Assembly (NCBI GenBank): GCA_031276035.1
Contig: JAISNV010000033.1
Location: 68,057 to 107,484 of the forward strand
Reading direction: 5' to 3'
Source: Bacteroidales bacterium
Lineage (GTDB): Bacteria > Bacteroidota > Bacteroidia > Bacteroidales > BM520
Length of the DNA: 39,428 nt
Position 1 is the stretch's first letter. Every line of letters starts with the position of its first letter. The notes beneath the pieces are model-generated. The model had not been told where the DNA came from. It was given only the letters and a program-made list of their open reading frames with translations, and ran no database searches. Made by a program: the position numbers and the translations under genes. Shown one piece after another: positions 1-8,305 of this stretch.

Positions 1-74
1 TTTTTTATACCATAATTATTATCAACGTTTTCTAAATCAGCAATTAAAATCCTATTTGATTTAATATTAGTCAT
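1..74 (-). CDS. 5' part of an unidentified gene cut by the window edge
   Basis: An open frame begins with ATG at 72-74 on the minus strand and runs off the left end after 24 codons (it begins MTNIKSNRILIADLENVD). A good -7 promoter element lies just upstream (97-104), and this is the main reason to believe the start. The visible residues are too few to name a family. Moderate confidence that it is a gene, none about its function. Confidence 0.5.
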   Translation of the reverse strand, partial: MTNIKSNRILIADLENVDNNYGIK

Positions 75-96
75 ATTTTTATACGTTAAAACTTTA

Positions 97-104
97 CAAA
101 GATA
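97..104 (-). promoter_or_regulatory. -7 promoter element of the left-edge gene
   Basis: On the minus strand this reads TATCTTTG, matching the Bacteroidota -7 consensus TAnnTTTG, 22 nt before the ATG at 74. No clear -33 TTG is seen. A 7-bp inverted repeat (TAATACG/CGTATTA, 117-123 and 131-137) sits where the -33 element would be and could be an operator. Confidence 0.55.
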
Positions 105-348
105 AAAATATTATAGTAATACGGATTTTACGTATTAATAAACCTCAGATTGCGGAATTTAAAGATTTTAAAATTTTATAATATTATCAGATTCTATAAA
201 TTATATTATTAAATCATTACCAAGTAACTATTAACCTCATAGTTCCAATTTCGTCTCTCAATCTAATTTTTCAACCATTTAGACAGATTTTTAACATTTT
301 CATAACTTAATTTCTTAATTTTGCATTCGCAAATCCAAAAATCATTTA
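105..348. other. AT-rich intergenic region
   Basis: This spacer separates the divergent left-edge gene and the sensor kinase. Apart from the inverted repeat at 117-137 and the kinase -7 box at 316-323 I see no open frame of interest, RNA gene or longer repeat. Confidence 0.6.
316..323 (+). promoter_or_regulatory. -7 promoter element of the LytS/LytTR operon
   Basis: TAATTTTG matches TAnnTTTG exactly and lies 25 nt before the kinase ATG at 349. A convincing -33 TTG is not visible at the usual spacing. Confidence 0.55.
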
Positions 349-1467
349 ATGAGAAATATCAATAACATAATATCATTTAGCAACTTTAAGATTAGAAAAG
401 AATTTATCACATATCGTATTGCAATTCTTCTATCGCTCGGACTAAGCATTACTCTATTTCTGTTTTTTTCTCTGAATCTTTATTTTAATGAATTAATTGC
501 ACCGCACGACGATTTTGCGCAACCTCCGCATCGCATGACAACCATAACAATGTTGTATAATTGGATATCAACCTTGTTATTGATACTTTGTTTGTTTCTA
601 CTTAATTTTCGTTTATTCAAAACTAAAATATCTCCACCAAAGAGAAATCTAATTATAGTCGTAGGAAGTTTGCTAATTATCCTAATTCTTCGCATAGCAA
701 CAACATGGATTTTAACCGAAATAGATTCGCCTTTACTTGACTCCCCTATTTTTCCTATAAAATGGAGAGGGATTTTCAGAGATCTTTTTTTAATGGTGAT
801 TATCATTTTTATTTCACAAATTTTACTTCTTTCTCAAAAAAGACGATATGCCGAACTGAATTATGAAGCAATGAAAGCCGAAAATGCTAATTCAAGGTTT
901 GAAGCGCTTAAAAATCAATTGGATCCGCATTTTTTATTTAACACTTTCAATACTTTGGATTCACTGATACAAGAAGATCCCGAAGGTGCCCGAAATTATT
1001 TGCAGCAATTATCGGCAGTATTTAGATATGTTATGCCTAACAAGGAACTTACAACCCTCGGAGATGAACTGGAATTTACACGCAATTACAACGATCTTAT
1101 GCAATTACGATATGAAGATTGTTTGATTTTTGAATTTGACATAGATGAAAATTTCTTGCACTATCAAATCGTTCCGTTAAGCATTCAAACACTTGTAGAA
1201 AATGCCATAAAGCATAATGTGATATCTGCAGACACACCTTTTACGATAAAGATTTCTGTAGGACCGGAACCTATTGTAACTGTAATAAATCAAATCAGAC
1301 CTAAAAAAACATCACAAAGCGGAAGCGGAATAGGATTATCAAATCTTTCCGAGCGTTTTAAACTAAAACTTCAAAAGGAAATAATAATAACAAATGTAAA
1401 CGGTGTATTTAAAGTAACGCTTCCTCTATTAACACCGGAAAGCAACAAACAAAACAGCAAATTGTAA
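349..1467 (+). CDS. LytS/YehU-type sensor histidine kinase
   Basis: This 372-residue membrane sensor kinase probably phosphorylates the LytTR regulator encoded 2 nt downstream. Four hydrophobic segments fill the first ~165 residues (roughly 24-45, 68-87, 101-119 and 143-161) and there is no recognisable extracellular sensor domain. A short linker (about 165-185) leads into the His_kinase domain: the phospho-acceptor is His194 in the motif NQLDPHFLFNTFNTL. The C-terminal ATPase lobe has an N box (LVENAIKHN, about 283-291) and a glycine-rich box (SGSGIGLSNL). This is the usual architecture of Bacteroidota LytS-like kinases, in which the four-TM region may sense membrane or cell-wall state. The signal and targets are unknown. 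Confidence 0.9.
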   Translation: MRNINNIISFSNFKIRKEFITYRIAILLSLGLSITLFLFFSLNLYFNELIAPHDDFAQPPHRMTTITMLYNWISTLLLILCLFLLNFRLFKTKISPPKRNLIIVVGSLLIILILRIATTWILTEIDSPLLDSPIFPIKWRGIFRDLFLMVIIIFISQILLLSQKRRYAELNYEAMKAENANSRFEALKNQLDPHFLFNTFNTLDSLIQEDPEGARNYLQQLSAVFRYVMPNKELTTLGDELEFTRNYNDLMQLRYEDCLIFEFDIDENFLHYQIVPLSIQTLVENAIKHNVISADTPFTIKISVGPEPIVTVINQIRPKKTSQSGSGIGLSNLSERFKLKLQKEIIITNVNGVFKVTLPLLTPESNKQNSKL

Positions 1468-1469
1468 TT

Positions 1470-2240
1470 ATGAAAGCTATAATAATTGAAGATGAAAAAA
1501 GAGCAATCGACAATCTGAAACGACTGCTCGGAAAGCTCGATCCTGAAATAGAGGTTATTGCGGAAATAGCTACAATAGACAATAGTATAAAATGGTTTAA
1601 TAATAACCCAATGCCGGATATTGTATTTCTTGATATACATTTAGCCGATGGTTCATCTTTTGAGATTTTCAAAGAAATTGATATTGAATCTCCTATTATA
1701 TTTACAACCGCTTATGACGAATATGCGTTAAAAGCTTTTGAGGTAAACAGTATTGATTACCTTTTAAAACCGATAAATAAGGAAAAACTTCAAAGGGCCT
1801 TATCTAAAATAAAAATGTTTACTCACACCAAAGATGTTATTTCATTAAACAATTCTAATTTGATAAAAGCTTTGACACAGACTCTTCGTAATGAACCTAA
1901 TTACAAAACTTCTATTCTTGTAATTCATAAAGATAAATTGATTCCTGTTCATGTTGAAAACATCGCATATATCTATACGGAACATAAAATTGTAAAAGTT
2001 GTAACTCTTAATAATACCGATTATGTTATTGATCAATCTTTGGAAAAACTTTCTCAACAATTAGATCCCGGCAATTTCTTCCGAGTAAACAGACAGTATT
2101 TTGTTTCGCGCAATGCGATAAAAGACGCATCTATATGGTTTTCCGGACAATTATCATTAAACCTGAAAATTCAAACGCAAGAAAGAATAGTAGTAAGTCG
2201 CTCCAATGTGAAAAGTTTTAAAATATGGCTGACAACCTAA
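1470..2240 (+). CDS. LytTR-family response regulator
   Basis: This 256-residue transcription factor has an N-terminal receiver domain (about 1-120) and a C-terminal LytTR DNA-binding domain (about 150-256). The acidic pair is D8/E9, the phospho-acceptor is D55 (VFLDIH), and the switch residues T80 (FTTAYDEY) and K100 (LLKP) are in place, so it should be phosphorylatable. The C-terminal half has the LytTR pattern (VENIAYIYTEHKIVKVV, then FFRVNRQYFVS). It is co-transcribed with the kinase. Its stop is only 6 nt from the convergent AraC gene. LytTR proteins bind short paired sites, and none can be assigned here. Confidence 0.93.
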   Translation: MKAIIIEDEKRAIDNLKRLLGKLDPEIEVIAEIATIDNSIKWFNNNPMPDIVFLDIHLADGSSFEIFKEIDIESPIIFTTAYDEYALKAFEVNSIDYLLKPINKEKLQRALSKIKMFTHTKDVISLNNSNLIKALTQTLRNEPNYKTSILVIHKDKLIPVHVENIAYIYTEHKIVKVVTLNNTDYVIDQSLEKLSQQLDPGNFFRVNRQYFVSRNAIKDASIWFSGQLSLNLKIQTQERIVVSRSNVKSFKIWLTT

Positions 2241-2246
2241 AAAATA

Positions 2247-3149
2247 TCACAGACATTTCCGATATTCTATAGGTGATTTCCCAGTATTTTTCTTAAAAAA
2301 CTTACTAAACGATGCCTGGTCGGAAAAGTTTAGTTTATCTGCAATTTGTTGGATAGTAATCTTTTTGTTCCGAAGTAATATTTTTGCATCCATCAAAATA
2401 ACATCGCTAATCACTTTTATAGATGTCTTTCCAATAACTTGTTTGACAACTCTTGACAGATAAATGGGAGTAATATTTAATTTTTTTGCATAAAAAGCAA
2501 CTTCATGCTCCTGTGTACTGTGTTTAAAAAGTAAATCGAAGAAATGAACAACTATTAACTCGTAAGCATTCTGCGGTTTATAAACTTCTGTTTCAAACTT
2601 TTGTATCAATAAATTCCATATTTCAAACATCAAATTAGCAAAATCATTTTTTATAATTTTTGCCCGATAAAAATATTCTTCCCGTAAAATATCCTTCTTC
2701 AATTTTTCTACATTCTCAACGATTCTGCTAAAATCCATATCTTGTAGTCCAATAATCGGATTAGGTTTTCCCGCATTTAGCACATCCAAAGGCGGCTTTT
2801 CATCATCCGTAGAATTTTTGAAAAAATCATGTTCCACAACAATATGAAATCCCCGAAAATCTTCCGATGAAAAAACATTATTAATGATGTGTTTTTCAAT
2901 CAGTGTAAACATCATATTTTTCTTTATCGTATATGGCTTATAATCAATTGTAATATGAAGTTCTCCTGCAGTAACCAAGAAAATAGTAAACGCGTTCAAT
3001 CGTATCGGTATAGCTAAATGATCCTCTTCCTCAGCCGGTAAATGATTGAGATCTATAAGAATAATTTTATTCTCGTAATTGATTACTCTATCGAATTGTA
3101 TATCATCAATAAAATCAGTTAATTCTTTTAACTGTGAACTTGTTTCCAT
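2247..3149 (-). CDS. AraC-family transcriptional regulator, probable efflux-cluster regulator
   Basis: This is a cupin-like sensor plus AraC HTH regulator of 300 residues from the start chosen here. The frame is open 22 codons further upstream (to 3215), but a -7 promoter element (3174-3181) lies inside that extension, so translation most likely begins at ATG 3147-3149 (METSSQLKEL). The N-terminal ~160 residues form a ligand-binding beta domain (ITIDYKPYTIKKNMMFTLIE). The last ~100 form two helix-turn-helix units, with IQQIADKLNFSDQASFSKFF as the second recognition helix and GKSPIEYRK as the closing motif. It is divergent from the efflux cluster at 3372 and is its most likely regulator. The inducer is unknown. 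Confidence 0.88.
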   Translation of the reverse strand: METSSQLKELTDFIDDIQFDRVINYENKIILIDLNHLPAEEEDHLAIPIRLNAFTIFLVTAGELHITIDYKPYTIKKNMMFTLIEKHIINNVFSSEDFRGFHIVVEHDFFKNSTDDEKPPLDVLNAGKPNPIIGLQDMDFSRIVENVEKLKKDILREEYFYRAKIIKNDFANLMFEIWNLLIQKFETEVYKPQNAYELIVVHFFDLLFKHSTQEHEVAFYAKKLNITPIYLSRVVKQVIGKTSIKVISDVILMDAKILLRNKKITIQQIADKLNFSDQASFSKFFKKNTGKSPIEYRKCL

Positions 3150-3173
3150 ATTTGATTCTGAGTATTTTTCCTG

Positions 3174-3181
3174 CAAAGGTA
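3174..3181 (-). promoter_or_regulatory. -7 promoter element of the AraC gene
   Basis: It reads TACCTTTG on the minus strand, 24 nt before ATG 3149. It lies inside the longer open frame and so supports the downstream start. A TTTG sits 15 nt further upstream (3197-3200), a little close for a standard -33. Confidence 0.6.
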
Positions 3182-3200
3182 GTAAAAGAATAATGACAAA

Positions 3201-3280
3201 GTAAAAAAATGACAAATATCACGTGATTTTCGTCGAAAGAATTTGAGTGTTCGTAGAAAAAGTAAAAAATGGACAAATAT
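3201..3280. promoter_or_regulatory. Repeat-rich operator region between AraC and the efflux genes
   Basis: Several repeats are packed into the divergent spacer. GTAAAAAAATGACAAATAT (3201-3219) recurs as GTAAAAAATGGACAAATAT (3262-3280) with 17/19 identity. TTCGTCGAAAGA (3229-3240) recurs as TTCGTAGAAAAA (3250-3261) exactly 21 bp later, two helical turns apart. There is also a 10-bp palindrome ATCACGTGAT (3218-3227) and an 11-bp one, TTTCGTCGAAA (3228-3238). Direct repeats at helical spacing are typical AraC-family sites, so binding by the neighbouring regulator is inferred. Confidence 0.5.
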
Positions 3281-3371
3281 TGGTTAAATTAAGACATCTA
3301 GAGTTGCTAGCATTTGTAAGACTTTTGCATTCAAAAATAAACAGTTGATAACTTAAAAAAATAATTATAAA

Positions 3372-4484
3372 ATGAGAAAAAAAATAATCATTCATTCGGT
3401 ATGGATAATATTATTAGGAGCATGTTTAACTTCGTGCGGCAGTAAAGCTACAATGCAACCGGCACAGGCAGAATACAAATTAATGGAAATCAGTTTAAGC
3501 GATAAAAAGCTGACAACAAGTTACTCCGCATCCATCAAAGGCAGGCAAGACATAGAAATCCGTCCGCAGGTTTCCGGTCTTATTACGGATATATTGGTAA
3601 CGGAAGGTGAGATTGTTAGTAAAGGACAGACATTGTTTATTATCGACCAAGTAGCATACAAAGCATCTTTGGAAACGGCAAGAGCCAATGTAGAAGCAGC
3701 CAAGGCTACTGTAGAAACCGAACAACTGACTGTTTCCAGTAAAGAAGAATTATACGCACAGGATGTGATTTCTCTTCACGATTTGCAGACTTCCCGAAAT
3801 TCTCTCAAGACAGCCGAAGCACAACTCGCACAGGCGAAAGCACAGGAAATAAGTGCAAATAACGATCTGTCTTATACCGTAATAAAAAGTCCGGCGGACG
3901 GTATTGTCGGCACATTACCTTACCGCGTGGGAGCCTTAGTAAATTCTTCTATTACAACTCCGCTCACAACAGTTTCCGACAATTCTGAAATGCACGTCTA
4001 TTTCTCCATGACGGAAAATAATGTTCTTTCGCTTACGCGTCAATACGGTTCGTTGGCAAAAGCGGTTGCATCTATGCCGGAAGTAGAACTCAAACTCAGC
4101 GACGGAAGCATATATGAAACTAAAGGTCGTATAGAAACCATCAGCGGCGTTATCGACAAAACAACCGGAGCAATCAGCGTAAAGTCGTCTTTCCCCAATG
4201 AAAACGGTATTTTGTTGAGTGGCGGCGCCGGCAGTGTGATTTATCCTTACGAAATGAAAGATGTTATCGTAATCCCACAAGCTGCCACCTACGAATTGCA
4301 GGATAAAATATTTGTTTATAAAGTTATTGACAGCATTGCCGAATCAACAGAAATCAAGACTTTCCAGATAAACGACGGAACAACTTACATTGTGGAATCC
4401 GGTCTTTCAGTAGGAGATATTATTGTTGCCGAAGGAGCGGGACTTCTGCGAAACGGCGCTACCGTTTCGCAAATTAAGAATTAA
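3372..4484 (+). CDS. RND efflux periplasmic adaptor (membrane fusion lipoprotein, AcrA/MexA type)
   Basis: This periplasmic adaptor would link the RND pump at 5053 to the outer-membrane channel at 9759. It has 370 residues with a lipoprotein signal peptide whose lipobox is LTSC (Cys22). The biotinyl-lipoyl half motif (IEIRPQVSGLITDILVTEGE, about 61-80) is followed by a coiled-coil hairpin (about 100-165, rich in Ala/Glu/Lys), the second lipoyl half (YTVIKSPADGIVG), and beta-barrel and membrane-proximal domains. Its last codons (I-K-N-stop) are part of the TTAAGAATTAA repeat that marks the left edge of the four-helix-bundle insertion, so the native C-terminus may have differed slightly. Substrates cannot be predicted. 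Confidence 0.93.
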   Translation: MRKKIIIHSVWIILLGACLTSCGSKATMQPAQAEYKLMEISLSDKKLTTSYSASIKGRQDIEIRPQVSGLITDILVTEGEIVSKGQTLFIIDQVAYKASLETARANVEAAKATVETEQLTVSSKEELYAQDVISLHDLQTSRNSLKTAEAQLAQAKAQEISANNDLSYTVIKSPADGIVGTLPYRVGALVNSSITTPLTTVSDNSEMHVYFSMTENNVLSLTRQYGSLAKAVASMPEVELKLSDGSIYETKGRIETISGVIDKTTGAISVKSSFPNENGILLSGGAGSVIYPYEMKDVIVIPQAATYELQDKIFVYKVIDSIAESTEIKTFQINDGTTYIVESGLSVGDIIVAEGAGLLRNGATVSQIKN

Positions 4485-4505
4485 GAGTTAAGAATTAAAA
4501 ATGAA
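4473..4505 (+). repeat. Left repeat of the four-helix-bundle insertion
   Basis: A TTAAGAATTAAGAGTTAAG-type repeat overlaps the stop codon of the adaptor gene. Bases 4479-4496 (AATTAAGAGTTAAGAATT) are an exact 18-bp inverted copy of 5019-5036 on the far side of the inserted gene. Confidence 0.85.
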
Positions 4506-4614
4506 AGGCTGAGTGATGTATAACATTGATAATAAACATATTTCATTAATTTATTATATAATTTATTATAGATTTATGGTAATATCTAAATTTAATGAGA
4601 TAAATAAATCATTC

Positions 4615-4971
4615 TTAACTATTTCGTTTTGAAGTTTTAACGATGGAAGCGAGTATGCAAATAATTTCTTCAATATCAACAAAAAGAGAATCGTACATGG
4701 ATTTTGTAATAAATTTAGTATCATGTAAAAGGTTAATCCAATATTTTGTTTCGTTGGCTTCTTTCAGTGTAACATACATTTCATTGATAAAATCAGCCTT
4801 ACTTTGTGCAAAGCGACCTTCACTAACAAGTGCACCAATTGCAGTTCCGCTTCGTAACAATTGCTTTGACAAAACATATTCCTGTTTTTTCTTGCTTAAG
4901 AACGTATATGCATTTACTATACGTATAGCAAATTTATATGATTTATCAGAAATGATACTATCTTTTTCCAT
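4615..4971 (-). CDS. Four-helix-bundle protein (23S rRNA intervening-sequence / S23 family)
   Basis: This small helical protein of 118 residues belongs to the family first known from intervening sequences in 23S rRNA genes. The typical motifs are visible: SYKFAIRIVNAY in helix 1, LSKQLLRSGTAIGALVSEG in the helix 2 region, SKADFINEMYVTLKEANETKYW in the middle, and a terminal helix around IEEIICILASIV. An upstream ATG at 4992 is possible, but MEKDSIISDKS (ATG at 4969-4971) fits the family start and leaves a leader after the -7 box at 5004-5011. It lies antisense between two genes of the efflux cluster and is bracketed by inverted repeats, so it looks inserted. The biochemical role of such stand-alone copies is unknown; related proteins (Avd) bind nucleic acid in diversity-generating retroelements. 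Confidence 0.85.
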   Translation of the reverse strand: MEKDSIISDKSYKFAIRIVNAYTFLSKKKQEYVLSKQLLRSGTAIGALVSEGRFAQSKADFINEMYVTLKEANETKYWINLLHDTKFITKSMYDSLFVDIEEIICILASIVKTSKRNS

Positions 4972-5003
4972 TTCTAAATATTTTAATTCCAATAATATAA
5001 TTG

Positions 5004-5011
5004 CAAAATTA
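5004..5011 (-). promoter_or_regulatory. -7 promoter element of the four-helix-bundle gene
   Basis: It reads TAATTTTG on the minus strand (TAnnTTTG), 32 nt before ATG 4971 and immediately inside the right inverted repeat. The inserted unit therefore appears to carry its own promoter. Confidence 0.55.
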
Positions 5012-5018
5012 AATAAAA

Positions 5019-5052
5019 AATTCTTAACTCTTAATTTTTAATTCTTAATTTC
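5019..5052 (-). repeat. Right repeat of the four-helix-bundle insertion
   Basis: This is the inverted partner of 4473-4505: 5019-5036 is the exact reverse complement of 4479-4496. The block continues with CTTAATTTTTAATTCTTAA and ends directly at the ATG of the RND pump gene (5053), so the pump's entire leader is repeat sequence. Confidence 0.85.
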
Positions 5053-8000
5053 ATGAGTATAAAAACCTTTATAGATCGCCCCATTCTTTCCGCAGTTATT
5101 TCCATTGCGATTGTTATATTGGGTATAATAGGACTTCAATCGTTGCCCATAGAGCAATATCCTACCATTGCAACTCCAACCGTGATGGTTTCGGCTTCTT
5201 ATACCGGAGCTGATGCCCAAACGGTACAAAACAGTGTTATTATTCCGTTGGAAGAGGCAATTAACGGAGTTGAAAATATGATTTATATGACTTCGGATGC
5301 CAGCAATAACGGTTCGGCTTCCATTTCAGTATATTTCGAGCAGGGAACCGATCCCGATATGGCAGCAATCAATGTGCAAAACCGCGTTTCGCAAGCCAGC
5401 GGACAACTTCCGGCAGACGTTACAAAAGGTGGGGTAACGGTTAGCAAAATGCAGAGCAGTCAGGTAATAATTTTCAATCTCTACAGTAGCGACGACCGTT
5501 TCGATGAATTATTCCTCACCAATTATGTAAATATCAATATCATTCCTAAAATACTTCGGATTGAAGGTGTTGGCGGTGTGGATGTATTGGGCTCGGATTA
5601 TGCAATTCGTATCTGGTTGAATCCGGGATTGATGGCACAATATGGACTTGTTCCACAGGATATTGCTAATGTTTTGGGCGAACAAAATTTAGAATCCCCA
5701 ACCGGAAATTTCGGTGAAAATTCAGATAATATGTTCCAATATTCTATGAAATATAGAGGACGGTTCGAAACACCGGAAGAATTTGGCGAATTGGTTATCC
5801 GTTCGCTTCCCGATGGTGAAGTGTTGCGCTTAAAAGATGTTGCCGATATAGAACTCGGAGCAGAAAGCTATACCATGACCGGAACAGCAAACGGGCATCC
5901 CGGAACTGTCTGCATGGTTTCTCAAACCGCCAATTCCAATGCCCGCGATATCGCCATTCAGATTGAAAATTTGTTGGAAGAAATAGAAAGTGATTTACCC
6001 CCAGGCGTAAAAATCGGCACAGTGCAGAATGTACGTGATTTCTTGGATGCATCCATAAAAAATGTACTTACAACACTGCTCGAGGCCCTCATTCTGGTTA
6101 TCCTTGTAGTATATATTTTCCTGCAAAACGCTCGGTTAACGCTTATTCCAATGATCAGTATATTTGTTTCCCTTATAGGTACATTCGGCGCTTTATCATT
6201 GTTTGGCTACAGCATTAACCTGCTAACACTCTTTGCATTAGTACTTGCAATTGGTACTGTGGTGGACGATGCCATCATTGTAGTCGAAGCGATACAGGCA
6301 AAACTAGACCAGGGCTATAAATCCGCCTACAAGGCAACTGTAGACGGGATGAATGGTATTACTTCGCCTATTATTGTCAGTACAATGGTTTTTATGGCGG
6401 TATTCATTCCTGTGACTTTTATCGGCGGCACGTCCGGTATTTTCTTCACACAATTCGGTGTTACAATGGCAGTTGCGGTAGGAATCTCCGCTTTGAATGC
6501 GCTTACCCTAAGTCCGGCCCTCTGCGCCTTATTGATTCGTCCGGAAAAAGATTCGGGAGAAGGCGGAAAGTCGTTCCAACAACGTTTTCGCAAAGGATTC
6601 AATACCGCATTCAACACAATCACAAATCGTTATGCCGGCGGTGTGAAATTTTTTCTGAAACGTAAATGGGTGGCAGGCGGAATTTTGGCAACAGCTTTTG
6701 CACTGTTGATTTTTACAATGGTAAATACCAAAACAGGCCTTGTTCCCGATGAAGACCAGGGAATGCTTTTTGTGAACGTGAATACTGCTCCGGGAACAAC
6801 GCTTAGTCAAACGCAAGAAGTAATGGCAAGAGTGGAAGAAGCGATTAAAGATATTCCCCAGATTGCCGAATATTCCAACAATGCCGGTTTCGGAATGCTT
6901 TCGGGACAAACACCGACTGCCGGAATGATTATGTTACGTCTCAAACCGTGGGACGAACGCAAGGGTAAAGGAGATGATATTGACGCTGTAATAAACGAAA
7001 TTTATGCCCGTACGACAAATATCAAAAATGCAAATCTTTTCATTTTTTCACCACCTATGATTATCGGTTACGGTTCGGGCGACGGTTTCGAGATGTATAT
7101 GCAGGATAGAGCGGGAGGAACTGTAGAAGACCTTTATTATGCAACGCAGGATTTTATTGCCAAGCTTAATGAGCGTCCCGAAATCGGCATGGCATATTTT
7201 ACATTCGATATTAAATATCCGCAATATTCTGTAGACGTGGATTTCGCTAAATGTAAACGGGCAGGTGTTTCGCCAAGCGAAGTCTTATCTGTAATTTCGA
7301 GTTATTACGGAGGAGTTTATTCCTCCAACATAAATCGTTTCTCGAAAGTATATCGCGTTATGATGCAAGCTTCTACAGAATATCGTCTTGATACGGAATC
7401 GCTCAACAATATTTTTGTCCGCACTGATGAAGGAATGGCTCCAGTGGCTCAATTTGTTACATTGACTAAAACTTATGGCTCTGAGACTATAAGCCGTTTC
7501 AATATGTTTAATTCAATAGCCGTAAACGGTTCCCCGGCAGATGGATACAGTTCCGGTGATGCAATTCAAGCGGTTAAGGAAACTGCCGCACAATATCTTC
7601 CCACAGGATACGGATACGAGTTTAGCGGTATGAGCCGGGAAGAATCCGACAGCAGCAATAATACCGTCATTATCATCGGATTATGTATATTGTTTATCTT
7701 TTTGATTCTTTCTGCATTATATGAAAGTTTCTTAATTCCGCTTGCCGTAATTTTATCTGTCCCTATCGGATTGATGGGTAGTTTTTTATTCACTTGGATG
7801 CTCGGATTGGAAAATAACATTTACTTGCAAACAGGAATAATTATGCTTATCGGACTTTTATCCAAAACAGCGATTTTGATTACCGAATTGGCACAACGTT
7901 ACCGCAAAGAGGGATTGAGCATTTACGAATCAGCATTGAGAGCCGCCAAAGAACGTCTTCGTCCTATTTTGATGACCGCTTTGACCATGATAGTCGGATT

Positions 8001-8172
8001 ACTTCCTTTGGTATTTTCATCCGGAGCAGGGGCTAACGGTAATATCTCGCTCGGTGTAGGAACTGTATTCGGCATGACGATCGGAACTTTAGCCTTGTTG
8101 TTCATAACCCCGTCATTGTTTGCTGTGATGCAGAAATTGCAGGAAAAGTTAAAAGTTAAGAATGAAGAATGA
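5053..8172 (+). CDS. RND multidrug efflux transporter, inner-membrane pump (AcrB/HAE1 family)
   Basis: This proton-driven tripartite efflux pump has 1039 residues, the normal length for the family. It opens with the family N-terminus (MSIKTFIDRPILSAVISIAI), followed by the first periplasmic domain (about 30-330), TM2-6 (about 335-500), a second periplasmic domain (about 560-850) and TM8-12. The proton-relay pair is present in TM4 as D405/D406 (GTVVDDAIIVVEA). The second half carries the repeat motif RLRPILMTALTMIVGLLPL. It would work with the adaptor upstream and the TolC-like channel at 9759. Its start codon abuts the inserted repeat, so expression may have been altered by the insertion. The last codons (KVKNEE-stop) again run into a TTAAGAAT repeat. 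Confidence 0.96.
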   Translation: MSIKTFIDRPILSAVISIAIVILGIIGLQSLPIEQYPTIATPTVMVSASYTGADAQTVQNSVIIPLEEAINGVENMIYMTSDASNNGSASISVYFEQGTDPDMAAINVQNRVSQASGQLPADVTKGGVTVSKMQSSQVIIFNLYSSDDRFDELFLTNYVNINIIPKILRIEGVGGVDVLGSDYAIRIWLNPGLMAQYGLVPQDIANVLGEQNLESPTGNFGENSDNMFQYSMKYRGRFETPEEFGELVIRSLPDGEVLRLKDVADIELGAESYTMTGTANGHPGTVCMVSQTANSNARDIAIQIENLLEEIESDLPPGVKIGTVQNVRDFLDASIKNVLTTLLEALILVILVVYIFLQNARLTLIPMISIFVSLIGTFGALSLFGYSINLLTLFALVLAIGTVVDDAIIVVEAIQAKLDQGYKSAYKATVDGMNGITSPIIVSTMVFMAVFIPVTFIGGTSGIFFTQFGVTMAVAVGISALNALTLSPALCALLIRPEKDSGEGGKSFQQRFRKGFNTAFNTITNRYAGGVKFFLKRKWVAGGILATAFALLIFTMVNTKTGLVPDEDQGMLFVNVNTAPGTTLSQTQEVMARVEEAIKDIPQIAEYSNNAGFGMLSGQTPTAGMIMLRLKPWDERKGKGDDIDAVINEIYARTTNIKNANLFIFSPPMIIGYGSGDGFEMYMQDRAGGTVEDLYYATQDFIAKLNERPEIGMAYFTFDIKYPQYSVDVDFAKCKRAGVSPSEVLSVISSYYGGVYSSNINRFSKVYRVMMQASTEYRLDTESLNNIFVRTDEGMAPVAQFVTLTKTYGSETISRFNMFNSIAVNGSPADGYSSGDAIQAVKETAAQYLPTGYGYEFSGMSREESDSSNNTVIIIGLCILFIFLILSALYESFLIPLAVILSVPIGLMGSFLFTWMLGLENNIYLQTGIIMLIGLLSKTAILITELAQRYRKEGLSIYESALRAAKERLRPILMTALTMIVGLLPLVFSSGAGANGNISLGVGTVFGMTIGTLALLFITPSLFAVMQKLQEKLKVKNEE

Positions 8173-8186
8173 AGAGTTAAGAATTA
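8149..8186 (+). repeat. TTAAGAATTA-type repeat at the end of the RND gene
   Basis: Degenerate copies of the repeat (AAGTTAAAAGTTAAGAATGA, then AAGAGTTAAGAATTA at 8172-8186) cover the last codons and the stop of the pump gene. TTAAGAATTA (8177-8186) pairs in inverted orientation with 8309-8318, bracketing about 120 bp without a gene. Confidence 0.7.
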
Positions 8187-8242
8187 GTAATATTTAAATA
8201 AGATAAAATGAAGATGCCGACAATAATTAACTCACTTAGTGT

Positions 8243-8263
8243 GCTAAATATAAAATATTTAGC
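8243..8263. repeat. Short inverted repeat inside the RND-MATE spacer
   Basis: GCTAAATA (8243-8250) and TATTTAGC (8256-8263) form a perfect 8-bp stem with a 5-nt loop in the middle of the repeat-bracketed spacer. It is AT-rich and weak, with no T tract, so it is not a convincing terminator. Confidence 0.4.
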
Positions 8264-8305
8264 TATAGTTTCAATCGCTTTTACACTCAACCCCGAACTT
8301 TTCAA

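Noticed and set aside
3150..3215. 22-codon N-terminal extension of the first AraC regulator
   Set aside because: It contains the -7 promoter box (3174-3181), so the transcript starts after it; ATG 3149 is a better start.
4643..5041. 132-codon plus-strand open frame opposite the four-helix-bundle gene
   Set aside because: The opposite strand encodes a recognisable S23-family protein; this frame is its shadow and runs into the repeat.
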